DNA of 64,000 nt. Source: Mangifera indica (Eukaryota > Streptophyta > Magnoliopsida > Sapindales > Anacardiaceae). A program made the position numbers and the translations under genes. Within the stretch, counting starts at the first letter, position 1; every line of letters starts with the position of its first letter. The stretch is from positions 3,119,322 through 3,183,321 of the forward strand of contig NC_058148.1 in NCBI RefSeq assembly GCF_011075055.1, read 5' to 3'. This document shows, one piece after another, positions 35,092-47,502 of this stretch. A model generated the notes under the pieces. The model did not search any database, had not been told where the DNA came from, and saw only the letters and a program-made list of their open reading frames with translations.

Positions 35092-37484
35092 AATTCCCTC
35101 ACACTTATCTTTTGCTCGTCCTCGAGTAAAACAAAAAAAACAAACACAAAAAGGTTCCATTAATTTCTTTTCTCATGATACCAAAAAGTGTGCATACCTT
35201 AAGATTCAAACTAACCAAGATTCAAGCATCAACACACATCATTATCAAACTTTACAAGGAAGTATGCACAAAGACAAATCAAGACAATCGCATTCTAAAG
35301 CATGTATAAAGCTTTGGTGAATCATCCTCACAATTATCACTCATATCACTCATGTGTTTAATGGTTCAGTGTTTCACTCAAATTCTTCCAATGCAAACAT
35401 TCTACCATAGGCTTGCTTATGCACAAAATCTCCACCACTTAGATTATGTACATGCATAAATCAAAAAGGCTTTATTTTAGATTATAATGGGGTTTTGGGT
35501 AAAGGTGAGGATTAATGGATAAAAAAGGTTAAAACCATGAATATTAACAAAACATTTAAACACCTAAAGGGAACAAAGATGTAAAGCTAAAGCCACCATA
35601 TTCACCACATTTCTTTGCTAATTGCTATTGCCTTTCTCTTCTCTCTTTTTCAACTTCTTTCTTTTTTTTTTCTTTTTTCTTATCTGTCTTTTTTTTTTTC
35701 TTTTCTCTTTTCTTTGTCAACATTTTTTCTTTCTTTCTTTTTTTTTTTCTTGGATAACTAAGAGAATTAGGTAGCAAAGATAACAAATAGCACTCTTCAT
35801 GCCAACTTCTTTTCATCATCTCTTCCTATGCAATTAAGTCCCATTTTGCCCCCACAATTAAATTTCTCAAGATAACAAATTCACCAAGCAACAAATTTTA
35901 GTTTAAATGCCCTGCTAATTTTCGTTGTTGGGTGAGGATACTTGCTTGAAGGCTTGGGTTTGTAATATGGTTTTAGCACAAAGAATCAAGGGCTTTGTAA
36001 GGCTCAAAGGGCTAACTAGGGAAATAAAAATAGGTGGGCTTTTTAAGTTAAAGGGTTTAAACAAGAATGCCTTTATCATTTTCAAGCATGCATATTTCAA
36101 TGTGGTCTCGAAACGGTTCAAAACAAGTTCTAGAGATATATTCACATGGGAGAATATCACTCATCAAAGAAAATATAGATTGATATGAATGTTTCAATCT
36201 TTGTCGGCTCAAAACTCACGGGTTAATTAAATTCACCTTAACTTCAAACAAACTCAAGCACTCTATTATCAAAATTTGTTTAAGTGCATACCCCTAATTA
36301 GTCTAACAAATCAGTGTGTATAATGCTCTCCTACTGAATCAGCTAAATCCCAAGGCATGCATACAAATTAATTCCTTCAAAGTAAGATTAATGGAATTGT
36401 TTGGCTGACTACAAACAGGGAAGGATACACTAGCTGTCATATTAATAAAAATTAAACTTTATCCAGCAAGGAGCAGCAACATAGATAGAACGAAGCAAAA
36501 AAATTGAGGTATAACAGAATAAGCATATCACAAAGAAGATAGAACAAAAAACTAATAGAAAAAAAATAGAACAGATAGACAGAACAAACTGAAAGTAGAA
36601 CAGAAGGATAAAACATAAGAACAAAGCAGAAAAAAAAATAAATATAGGACTGAAAGACAAAAAACTGAAAGACAGGACAGTAAACAACAGAAAATAAAAC
36701 ACAAATACACCTTCCCCCACACTTAAACCAAACATTGTCCTCAATGTTTAAACAAAACAGAATAATAATAAAAACTAAAATTTAAAAGAAAAAGGAAAGA
36801 AAACTTCTCTAGATTTGGGGAAAAGGAACAGTAGTTCGAATTATGGAGAGTTGCAATTGATGAAGGATTCTTCAGATTTTGATGATAGCTCTGGTGTAGG
36901 AGGCCTCTGATGGGTGGATTTTGCTGCTCTTTGATGTTGTGAATGGGTTTTGACCATGGTGTTGTAGAATGAAGGAAGGGGCTGCTAGGTTTTTATTTTA
37001 GGTGGAAAGAAATTGTGAAGCGTAGGTTTGGCGAATATGGTCTCTGGAAGCAAATAAACCCAGCCTTATAATCACACTAAATCATATGACCCCCTTGAAT
37101 TTAAGAAAATAGCAAAGTAGAAGTTGGACTTTTGACAGAAGCACATGACCCAGTTCCAGAACACCAAAATATAGATTCCTCCCCCTGTGAACATTTACAG
37201 AAGGCTAATTGGGACCTGCAGGAGGAAGAAGACAATTGAACAGTAACATGAAAATAAATTAAAATAAACCTAAGCGAAAATCATAAAATAATTGTTAATT
37301 AAATATCCAAAAATCATAAAACTGAAATTTAAAACTAAAACTGAAACACATAAACCGAAATTAAAAATAAATGTCAAGAAAATTAAAATTTAAGCATTAA
37401 TCAAAATAAGATTGAAAGCTTGGGTTGCCTTCCAAGTAGCGCCTTTGTTTATAGTCGTCGGCTCGATGTAATGCCTTCATCTAT
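35092..37484 (-). other. Non-coding 3' zone of the Athila-like element
   Basis: Shows phrases common before the 3' LTR of plant gypsy elements: on the plus strand CCCTCACACTTATCTTTTGCTCG at 35096, CCCCCACACTTAAACC at 36713 and GCTTGGGTTGCCTTCCAAG at 37418. It includes a pyrimidine-rich tract at 35635-35755. No coding region is seen; the Lys-rich or Phe-rich open frames here are low-complexity artefacts. Confidence 0.55.
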
Positions 37485-38339
37485 TTATCCGGGATCTTTC
37501 AGCTCCACTTCTTTGATGTTTTCAACTGGCATTCCTTTGTAAAACGGTTTGAGTCTATGGCCATTAACTTTAAGTACTTTTGATGTCATTAAGCTCTGAA
37601 TCTCTACTGTATTTTTCAACTCTCTGCACTCATTCATCTCTGCCACTGCATTCTGCACATCTGAAATTAATTTAAATTCATCTCTTTCTTTCAAAATATT
37701 TTTATGGTTAGCCACCTTTAACTCATCATCACCATCAAGTATATCCTGCGCTAGAGAATCAATTAAATCAACCAAATACACAGGAAAATCCACATTAGGA
37801 TATTTCATAGCATCATAAATATTAAATTGGATAGCTTCACCATCAAACTCCATGGTCAGTGTGCCTTTGTGAATATCAATTTTCGTTTTAACTATTTTCA
37901 GAAAGGGTCTTCCTAGCAAAATAGGTGCAGATTGGTCATTATTTTCCATGTCAAGAACATAAAAATCAGCTGGAAAAATTAATTTATCATTAACCTGAAC
38001 AAGAACATCTTCAATTAACCCTTTAGGATATACATTTGATTTATCGACCAACTGAATAACTGTGTCAGTTTTTTCTAAAGGTCCAAGATTAAGAGCAGAA
38101 TAAATGGAATATGACATTACATTAATAGATGCTCCTAAATCTAACATGGCTTTTTCAGTTTTTGTGCCTCCTATTGTGCAAGGGATGCAAAACATACCTG
38201 GATCTTTGCATTTTTCAGGAAGATTTTTGTGAATTATGGCTGAAACATTTTCTCCTACCTTTATTTTTTCATACCTTTTGAGTTTTTGCTTTCTTTTCAA
38301 TATACACAGCTCTTTCAAAAATTTAACATAGTGAGGCAC
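37485..38339 (-). pseudogene. Athila-like aspartic protease region
   Basis: Open for 284 codons. The protease core shows CTIGGTKTEKAMLDLGASI (active-site triplet Asp-Leu-Gly instead of Asp-Ser-Gly), VMSYSIYSAL, an ADFYVLDM block and ILLGRPFL, in the usual order. A linker follows, ending where reverse transcriptase should begin; the frame stops at 37485 and no RT is present. It is continuous with gag upstream only through stops. Confidence 0.8.
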
Positions 38340-38381
38340 TTGTTTTATTGCATCAAACAGTGGAATATTGACTTCACACTT

Positions 38382-39690
38382 CTAAAAGGTGTCATATAAA
38401 TCCACATTGCTTTCGTACTTCAGTTGTAAAGCTTCAGGAAAAGGAGGAACAAGTTTGTATTCGCTGAGAGGAGGATATTTACTTGTCGCTACCTTTTCGG
38501 AAGAACTATTTTCTGCTACTAATTCTTCTCTGTTTTTGGCTTGCTGTGTTGGTACAGGTTGTGCTTTAATTGGCATCTCCAACTCCTTTCCACTCCTCAA
38601 CATTATGGCACTAACATTCTCTTTTGGGTTCATCACAGTTTGTGACGGCAGTTTGCTTGAATTTTTTGCTTCCAGCCTACTGATTGCAGTAGCCATCTGG
38701 CTCCTTTGATTTTCTAGATTTTGAATGTTGGTTCTGGTTTCCTGCTAAAATTTCATAGTGTTAGTAGCCAAACTTTTAACAATATCTTCAAGAGATATAC
38801 CTGAATCAAAAATTTGAGTTGGTTGCTGCTGTCTAGGAATATAATGCTACTGGTATGACTGAAAATTATTCGAAGGCTGATCCACATATGCAATCTTATA
38901 ACGAAAATTAGGATGATCTCTCTAACCTGAATTATAAGTATTCGAATAGGGATTATAATTATGATTTCGCTGTTGCTGTCCTAAAAATCTGCCCACTGCA
39001 TTAGCATGTTCAAAGCAGTCCTCCTGAAGTGTTGGGCACATATCAGTTGGATATCCTCCTATTGAACAGATTTTGTAAACTTTTGTCACCTCCATTTTTC
39101 CTACAGCCATTTGACGTACAAGAGTAGTTAGATCATCAAGTCGTTTCTCAAGAGAAGATACATTTACCTCATTGACATGCCGAGACAAATGGTTTAATCT
39201 ATTCCTAAATTGTTGTGAATTCGACGCCATATTTGTAATTAAATTCTGGGCTACTTCAGGTGTTTTGTCAACCAATGCTCCACCACTCGCTGCGTCAATC
39301 ATATTTCTCTCATTTGATAGAAGTCCTTCGTAGAAATATTGAATAAGCAACTGATCACTAATTTGGTGATGTGGACAGCTCGCACAAAGTTTTTTAAAGC
39401 GCTCCCAGTATTAGTATAAAGACTCTCCCCTCTGCTGCCTAATGCCACAGATTTCTTTCCTTATGCTGGCTGCTTTTGATGCTGAAATAATCTTTTCATC
39501 TTATGCAAAGTAGTGATACTTCTAGCGGGTAGATAATACAACCAATCTTGCGTATCATCTTTCAAAGAAAACGGAAAAGCCCTCATCTTGATTTGTTCTT
39601 CGGTTACTTCATTCGGTTTCATTCTGGTGCACACCACATGAAATTCTTTCAAATGTTTATGAGGATCTTCACCTGCAGAGCCATGAAAAA
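38382..39690 (-). pseudogene. Athila-like gag remnant
   Basis: Three open pieces on the minus strand: 39652-39461 (RAFPFSLKDDTQDWLYYLPARSITT, the core gag block), 39350-38922 (LIQYFYEGL, DAASGGAL, then a zinc-knuckle-like CSIGGYPTDMCP near 39070-39040) and 38696-38382 (LPSQTVMNPKENVSAI, then KYPPLSEYKLVPPFP). The order matches Athila-type gag. At least three stops interrupt it. The N-terminus is missing at the LTR junction at 39690. Confidence 0.8.
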
Positions 39691-40114
39691 TAGGTAAAAT
39701 GATACATATCTCCCAAAAAGAAAGGAAAAGATATGTATCTTTAATGTAAATCCTTCTACCAAAAATTATCTTTCCTTATCTATCTCTATTAATCATTTTT
39801 CCCAGCTGGTAATTATCCCTTTTCATAGGAAGCAAATCGTGATATTTTATGGACCCTTGCAGCTGATCTGGACGTCCAGATTTTATTTCCGCATTCTGTT
39901 TTCATCTTTCACGTGCCCACGCCTAGTCAGCATCATGAAATTTCCAGATTAATAGATCTGCTTTAGTTTTTCATCTTTTTGGCCCAACTTACTCCAAAAA
40001 TGTTCAAAGCTTCCTAAATACAAAAAGATAAGTAATTCCATTAGTTTGAATCAAATTTCCACACAACATAAGGGAATCATAAATCGAAATAATAATAATT
40101 AATGGTGTTATCAA
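39691..40114 (-). repeat. Truncated 5' LTR of the Athila-like element
   Basis: Matches 34673-35091 with few differences. It starts inside the LTR and directly abuts gag, which shows a deletion that removed the LTR end and the leader. Confidence 0.85.
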
Positions 40115-43100
40115 TGGTTAAGGCGTTTCGAAGTTGAGAAATGTTATTTTGCCATTTAGGGTATCTCTGTGTGTGATTTTGTTCATGGCAGAAAGGTAGA
40201 AAATATTTATAGTTTTGCCACTGAATTCGTCTCACATTTTGACTACTTCTTTTGATGAATCATGAGCATTACTATAGCTCATTATAAAGCTCTTTGAATC
40301 CTTTTTTCAATGATATATAGTTTGTATGATTTGGAGATCGTTTGGGCTGTTAAATTACGTGAACAAAAAGAATGTCCTACCAAATAAATACTAATTATAG
40401 TTTTTGGAAAGAAAGAATGAAAGAATGAAAGAAAGAAAGAAAGTGAGGAAAGAAAGAAAATGAAGAAAAGAAAGAAAGGAAAGTAAAGAAAGGAGAGAAA
40501 AAGGGAATAAAAAGAAAAGAAATAAAGGAAATTTTTGGGCTTAGGATTCAGTGGTCATCTTGATAGTATGGTTTGGTAGGTTATAGATACTCAATAGTAT
40601 CACAAGTGCCTAAAGAGAAAGAAATGGCTTAGGCACAAGTTTCAATTTTAGATGAAAGCAAGGTCAATAAGAGATAATATATGCATGCTACGAACCATGA
40701 GGGGGTCGTAGTAGAGTATAGTTCAAATTCCAAGATGATGTAGTGAAAAAAAAAAAGAGAGCTTAAGCCTAGAAAAGTGTCAAATCCCTATAATCAGCTT
40801 TCATAAAGTATCAGATAGACATTAGATGGGACAAAGTGTGATCTAAATAGTAAAAAATGAGCTAAATTATTCCCTTAATTCCCTAAAAAGGTTATTAAGT
40901 GGATTGAGTCCCATGAGTGATTAAAAGTAGGAAGGGAGATAGTTTATCCCTCAATTCCTTTCTTTTCATGTTTACAAGTACAAGTGATCGAGAGAGCTAT
41001 GAGGTAAGGTCGGGTCAGTGAGGATAGATCCAGGTTAGAGCAGTCTATCTATGTTTTATGTTACATGTGTATGGTCGTATGATATTGTTAACTTCTAGCC
41101 TTCTTCAAATATAATTTTCAAGTAGTTATATAGTTGTATCTAAGGGTATGTACATGATTCCTCCATGTGTTTAGATGCTTTCAGATAAGTTTTTATATAT
41201 GATATCTACATCTTTTGTTTGCTTTCAGATTTTCAGTATTCATAGAACAATTTCTAAACTTTTTTAATCACGAGTTTATTTTAAATTTTTTCCTCCGAAG
41301 GATAGTACTTTTGGAGAGAGATGTTACACTAAGACATAGAAATATGTTTATCTTAGTGATTCCTCAATATGAACTAATGCACATCAATGATGAACATAGA
41401 TTAGGCTACAACCTCATCTCATTATGGCAACAAATTCAAGCAGTCATAAATATATTTCAATATTTTCATATGAGATATCTTCTCTTATGCTCAGAAGTAA
41501 CGAATCTTTTATCGATCAACCATAGCCTCTATGTATCACATGATATGGTCGATTACTACTTTTATAGTTACCTCAATTACGACAACACATTAGATAGCGT
41601 TAAACCATATCGATACTTATAGAGACAGTTTGACAACCTCAAGACAAAAAATCACATGCACCCGCGGTATTCAGATGATTTATTCTATAAACACTAGAGT
41701 AACCATCCATATGAATATCCTCTAGTCAGGTTAGTTTAATGAACATATTTACAATATTCACCTATGTGTTGTACCAAGTTGTCTATAATAGCTTCAGCAC
41801 GTGAGAACTATTACCATTTTGGTAAGGCTGCTTAACACTATGGTAATCTCATCATCATTACGCGTTCCCTCTATTCATTATAATGTTAACATTACAGACG
41901 TTTTTAGAATAGTCACTCAATACATACATAGGGTTCTTAAAATCAATTGTCTGGTCCTTTTATCACAGTTCTACTATTATAAAGGCATATTATTTGTATA
42001 ATCATTTAAATAGTCAATATATGAATTGAATAACAATCAGTCATTTTATTAATTATTAATATAAAATTACATCTACAAATATCAAATTCGATTGGCTCTA
42101 AGGCACTTACCCTAACACATGTATCATTCATTACGGGTAAAAATAAAAAGAACTCAAACTCATTTGGTTGAGGACTTATGATTATTTTTTAGTGTCAAAT
42201 AAAGAGATTAGAGAGTGTTGAGTGAGTTTTGGAAGCCTAGAACAAAAAGAAACAAGATGGATTTTCTAAAGACCTTAGCTAAGCCACATGAAGATCATTT
42301 AGATGTTATAAGAGAGCTAAGTAGTGTGATTTCCTTTTTGTGTCTTTGTTCTAATTAATTATGGAGATTTATGATATGACTTCAGACTAATTATGCATAT
42401 GTTTGATGTAAAATTGATTGAATTGTTATACTGGTTATAATACTCTTTATATGTGTTTATGGGAAGTGATGACTTCGTGAACATTAAGATGTGACTATGA
42501 CTTATTGTTGTCTAAAGCAAAATTTTTAGCATTACACAACCTACTTGTATTGAATTAATTCTATAAATTAAGATTAAGAGTGCCTTGCAAATGAGAATTG
42601 AATATATCTACTGATATGTGTGATTCTTCAATTTTGATTTGGTGTTTGATGTTATGATTTGAATGATTGGTAGTATATTTGACCAATTTAATGGTTTAGA
42701 GATATGCAAAAATAGATATTCAATGATTAGAGACATTTCATATGCCTGAATTTTGGTCTAGAAGGTCAGAAGTTGTAATCCCAATTAGAAATGAAGTTTT
42801 ATATAAGCAGCGTTATATGTGTGTGTACAGTGGGATACATGGCCATGTATAATTAGAAATAAATTGTTCCCATGTTAATTTAGGATCAGGTATATGCCCG
42901 TGTGGTATGTGACACATGATTGTGTATCTTACCCCAAGTTGCATGTCTATGTATGCAATTTGCATGCCTTGTAGGTTGAACAAATACACCCTCATGTATA
43001 TTTGGAGAAATTTAGAAATAAAGGTGTATGAAATTAGCAATACTATTATGAAGTTTCTATTAAAATGACTAGTTTACCCCTATTGTTAGTGTATGACTTG

Positions 43101-44340
43101 TGAACCATTCATGTTATTAGTTTCAAGATATTTTATTTTGTGTATATATGTAATGATTTATTAATAAAAGAAAAAGTTTTTTTATTCATATACATAAATT
43201 GTTTCCTTTGTTTGCATTAATATAAAGTTTGTATATAAACTATCTGAATAATTTAGTTAGTAAATAAAACTAAATTATTAAATTATTCCCTATGGACATG
43301 ATATAAATTGGGCAATAATATTACATAATAAACATATCGAATGCCTCCGTTGAATATAATGAGATGACGTTAGTATGGGTGACAGTGATAATCATCTCAT
43401 TAGTATGAATTAATAGTTAGTGAACCATTTTTTGAATGTGATCAACAATAATAAGTCACATGGTCATTATATTGTAGTCAATAACTTGTCATATGATTAC
43501 ACTAGTGTACAAAAGATTCCTTTGACTTGAGATATCATGGTCGAATCTCATGTAGATATATATGGTTCATATGATGTATAAATACAGGACCAATCATATT
43601 TTGTACAAAATGTCATGTTGGTCATACATTGTTTGTATACAAAGACGAATGATGATCAAGACGGGGTCTATTGCCTCAAAAATATAGGATTTAAGATATC
43701 TGCTAACTTGACCTAGTTTTGATTTCTTAAATGAATGTCAATAAATATTAGAAACCAAAATCTCTTGTCAAAGTATAATATAAGTTATGCGAAAGGTGTT
43801 TGTAATAACGTTTTTTGAATATATCGATCGATGATTCATAGATAATTGAAATTAGGGTTTTGATGAACTATGAACACGAAATCAATCAAGATTAGACAAT
43901 GGTAGGATTTTACCGACATAGAATGTACGATTGGTAAATTAGGTTCAATGGATTGTTCCTTTATCATGATTTAGGGGCTATGGCACATTGATAAATATTT
44001 ACCATTATCGTTGAGTTTCCAAATGTATTTTCAAATTGTTTGAAAAATGGTTCATGACTATGTCACGGTGAACCTAAAAGGTCACATAAATAAACCAAGC
44101 ATTTAGAGAGTGAGAATTAATTATCCGAGGTTGGCTAGCACCTTCCAAAGTGTAATCAAAGAAAAATCAAGTAAGTGTTATATGGGCGAAAAAGTGACAC
44201 TTTAAGTGTTAAGGTGATTATGAGATAAAATTAAGATGGCTAAAGTATATGTTTGATATACATCCATGGTCATAGTTTAAATTAAGAATTTACAATAACC
44301 AAATAAAAATACATATTTGTTGACTAACCCGCTACTATAT
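40115..44340. other. Unassigned 4.2 kb
   Basis: Contains a GAAA-rich tract at 40410-40530. A 135-codon open frame at 41215-41622 has no motif I know. 42820-42990 has CATGGCCATGTATAAT and TGCCCGTGTGGTATG words that recall the chromovirus LTR, so part of it may be an old gypsy LTR. 43200-44340 is AT-rich. No gene could be supported. Confidence 0.35.
40407..40530 (+). repeat. GAAA-rich low-complexity tract
   Basis: Imperfect GAAA and GAAT units, for example GAAAGAATGAAAGAATG, continuing as AG-rich DNA to about 40530. Confidence 0.85.
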
Positions 44341-44660
44341 AAATAAGATCATTAGTTCATTTTAAAGCATTCAATTTTATTTTGAACTAAACATTCTCTC
44401 ACTAAAGCACTTTTCCTCTCCCTTCTCTTTACCTCTCGACCAAGGAGGTTTTTACCTTGGTAAGTTTTATTTTTTGGAGGCCTAACACTTGGAAGGCTTC
44501 TCTCCATCATCCTTTATCGAAGAAACAAGCTTGGAGTAGGTAATATTCTAACATTTTCCTTGCTTGCTTCCATTGTGCTTAGTTCTTGCATCCTTCTTTG
44601 CATGCATGTCATTTTGCAACATTTTCTTCTTCATTTTCTTTTAAATGGTATTAGAGCCAT
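44340..44660 (+). other. Possible LTR end with initiator tRNA-Met primer site
   Basis: A TATATAAAT box at 44336 is followed by a CT-rich stretch and, at 44647-44658, TGGTATTAGAGC, one change from the usual copia primer site TGGTATCAGAGC. That arrangement (box, about 300 bases, primer site) looks like the end of an LTR on the plus strand. I find no gag after it, and no second LTR. Confidence 0.4.
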
Positions 44661-45419
44661 TTTGGCTCCTTGCTTTTTTATTTTTCAAGCTAAATATACG
44701 TTATTTGTGCATAAGAGTATGTATATATGACATATGTGTACATGCTTGTTGTTGATTTGCTATGAAATCATGTTTTTCAAGCTTATTTTGACATTAAAGC
44801 TCTCACTCTTGGCTGCTGGCTGAGTTTTTCTTTCTCTTTTGTATGTTCTAATGACTTAAGAAGAGGAACATATGATTTAAAGCATGTATATGAAGAAAAG
44901 TCCATGGGATGCATGTATACATGCTTCAATGTGACATGCATGTGCTTTTTGTCTTGTGAATTGAAATTTTCAATCTTGGAATATGGATGCATGTCTCGGC
45001 CATGATGTATATTATAATATGCATTGTAATTTTTATGTTGTTTTTGTGTATTGTGCATGAAATACATGAATTAAGGGCATGCATTTATGGTGTATCTATG
45101 GAAATGATTAATATATGGAGATATGTTATATATAGGCATATATGTGTTGAAATGTTCATATATAAAATTTTGGATTTTTAAATTTTGGTTCAAGCATGCT
45201 AAATGCAAGTTTTAATAGTGATTAAAGTAATTTTGGGTGAAGATTAAGTCCTATGGAATTAATGTAATTGCATATAAATTGAAAATATGTTATATGGCCA
45301 AAAGGGTTTCATGACGTGTTAAATGGTGTAGTATGTATATGTGTCATGAATGTTTAATGTGATTAAATGATAAATTATGCATAAATGTAAACTAGTATTT
45401 AATTGTGATTAAGCGTGAG

Positions 45420-45605
45420 ATATGATTTTAAGCTGACATGAGATGAATGTATTCATATAATATAAGTAAGGGATGCAAAATGTTGCATGTATCCTTATGT
45501 GATTATAATGCAATTTAAATATTTGATTTAAAATTGACATGATAAGAAATATATTTATATAATATAAATTAAGGATGTAAAATGTTGCATTTATCCTTTT
45601 TCAAT
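45420..45605 (+). repeat. Diverged direct repeat
   Basis: The unit containing TGACATGAGATGAATGTATT and ATGCAAAATGTTGCATGTAT (45434-45492) recurs as TGACATGATAAGAAATATAT and ATGTAAAATGTTGCATTTAT (45535-45594). Confidence 0.7.
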
Positions 45606-46224
45606 CATGAACTAAAATTAAGTAAAAGTTACTTGAAATAAATATTAGGAATATTTAAATCATATACATTATACCATTTGTGCTTAAATGCTTAAATCAA
45701 TACATTTTATTATATTTGTATTTGATGTGATCAAATGAGTTACTTAATATTTATTTGGATTATGAATGAGTTGATAAAAATATAATGAATATTAATTTAG
45801 TTGATAGATGGATGTATTAAGGATGATCATAGGTGTGATTTGTGATTTTTCAAAGTTTAAATATTTGGAATGCAATGTTCTTTTGTTAAGGAGTTTTTAA
45901 TAAATAACCCTCCATGTATTTTACTTTATCAAACCTGTGTGCCTAAGTTTCGAATGTAATTGGAATAACTGGACAAAGACCTAAAGGTAATTCAGATGGA
46001 GATTCGATCGAAGATATAGACCTAGGTGAATAGTTTGTTGTTAAGATGTATTTTCAAAAAACTCATGATCATCCCACCATGTTTTATTTTAAGCATATAT
46101 GAGATATGTATATGGTAAACTTAATTAATTTTAAGTTAAACCTAAAATCTCCTTAAATAAAATTATTAAACCTATGTCTTCCATTATGGAATAACTAAAT
46201 TATATAATATAACTTTTAATATCC

Positions 46225-46442
46225 CAAAATTTCTATTATGTGAGGGATATGAAATTTATATCATGAAAATAAGTTTCTCTTATTTTTGAATTGATATTTT
46301 CATCTTAACCAAGATTTCTATTATGTGAGGTATTCAGAGTGAAGGGCAAGGAATACGAATTGAGTTGTAGATAGGGATATAAATGAAAATAGTTTCCTAC
46401 TTGTTGAATTTAGTTGACCAAAATTTCTATTATGTGAGGTTG
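46225..46442 (+). repeat. Three direct copies of a TTTCTATTATGTGAGG unit
   Basis: Copies at 46230, 46315 and 46424, each preceded by CCAAAAT/CCAAGAT, with spacings of 85 and 109 bases. The flanks are also partly alike (GAAAATAAGTTTCT and GAAAATAGTTTCCT). Confidence 0.75.
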
Positions 46443-46759
46443 ACTAAATTTAATAATAATTTAATTCCTCACTAGAAATTTAATCTGATGAAAATTTTTG
46501 AATCCTATATAAGGGATTGCAGAATTCGAATAAATTAGTGGAAGCTAATGAATTATACATCAAAAGGTTTAAATTTATACTAGACACTAATAAAACTATC
46601 ATTTCTTTGCAGTATTTTTTTATTAATTGTGATAAACTAGAAAAATGACCAACAATGTGTTATTACATATTTTGGGTAACAATATATTAACTAGACCGAA
46701 CTTCAATGACTGACTTAAAAACTTAAGAATAGTTCTCAATTTCGAAAAGACTAGATATC

Positions 46760-47261
46760 TAGAGGTTGATACGAACTGAACGTAGCCTAAACACCTTTTA
46801 GCTTGAGTTCGGCTCTAATAAAAAATAGCTCAGCACAAGTTTGGTTCAAATTTATCGAACCAATATTAAGGATGGTTCAAGTTTAGTTCGAATAAAAATA
46901 GTTTGATTCAAATTCAATTTGAGTTTGACTCGAATTTATAGCTCAAATTCATAGCTCAGATATGTGAATCAAATTTGTGGTTTGAATTCGTGGCTCATTG
47001 ACAAAACAACATCATTTAACAATTATGTAACATAAGTCAAATCAAGCCACAAGCTAAGTTCAAACTAAATCAAACCATTTATTAAGCTCATGAGCCAAAC
47101 CAAGCCAAACTTTTTATAGCTCAAGTTCGACTAAGTTTTAAAATGAGTTGAACCTTTTAACTCGAACTCAATTCATATTCAAAATAAATGAATTCGAATT
47201 GAGTCAAATCGAACCAAGCTGGCTTTCAAACACGATCCAGCTTGATTCGGGTCCAACCCTA
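46760..47261. mobile_element. Non-autonomous hAT-like element, 502 bp
   Basis: The left end TAGAGGTTGATACGAA and the reverse of the right end TAGGGTTGGACCCGAA form an imperfect inverted repeat. The flanks are TAGATATC (46752-46759) and TAGATGTG (47262-47269), an 8-bp pair with 6 matches. The inside has many TCGAACC/GGTTCGA and AGCTC words but no ORF. It looks like the GAACC-rich short hAT-type elements of plants. Confidence 0.5.
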
Positions 47262-47502
47262 TAGATGTGTATTAGAAGTGCACATTTTGATTGATTTGTC
47301 TCTAGATGCCACGGATCAAGAAAATGAAGTTTTCAAAGCATGACAGAATGATAACCTAAGAGTCTGAAGTTACATGCTAACTTTAATGAACAAAATGCAC
47401 ATGATATACTCGTGGCCTTATAATAGTTGTATGGCTAAAATTCACAAATGGTCAAATACGATTTATGTGTGAAACTTTTTGGAATGAGACTAAGGGAAAG
47501 TA

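Larger units (their letters stand above)
33755..40114 (-). mobile_element. Athila-like gypsy element, rearranged
   Basis: On the minus strand: a truncated 5' LTR (40114-39691), gag (39690-38382), protease (38339-37485), a long non-coding zone (37484-35092), a polypurine-like GTGAGGGAATT and the 3' LTR (35091-33755). Reverse transcriptase, RNase H and integrase are absent. The 5' LTR fragment joins gag directly, so LTR end, primer site and leader are gone too. Gag and protease wording places it with Athila/Tat-type plant gypsy elements. Confidence 0.75.
44661..46750. other. Unassigned AT-rich stretch
   Basis: Includes two short diverged direct repeats near 45420-45605 and three copies of TTTCTATTATGTGAGG at 46230, 46315 and 46424. 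These are listed separately. No coding sequence recognised. Confidence 0.35.

Noticed and set aside
35625..35819. Lys/Glu-rich 64-codon open frame
   Set aside because: Low-complexity pyrimidine tract read on the other strand.
41215..41622. 135-codon open frame
   Set aside because: No recognisable motif, no promoter or homologue that I can name, AT-rich composition like its flanks. Could be chance.
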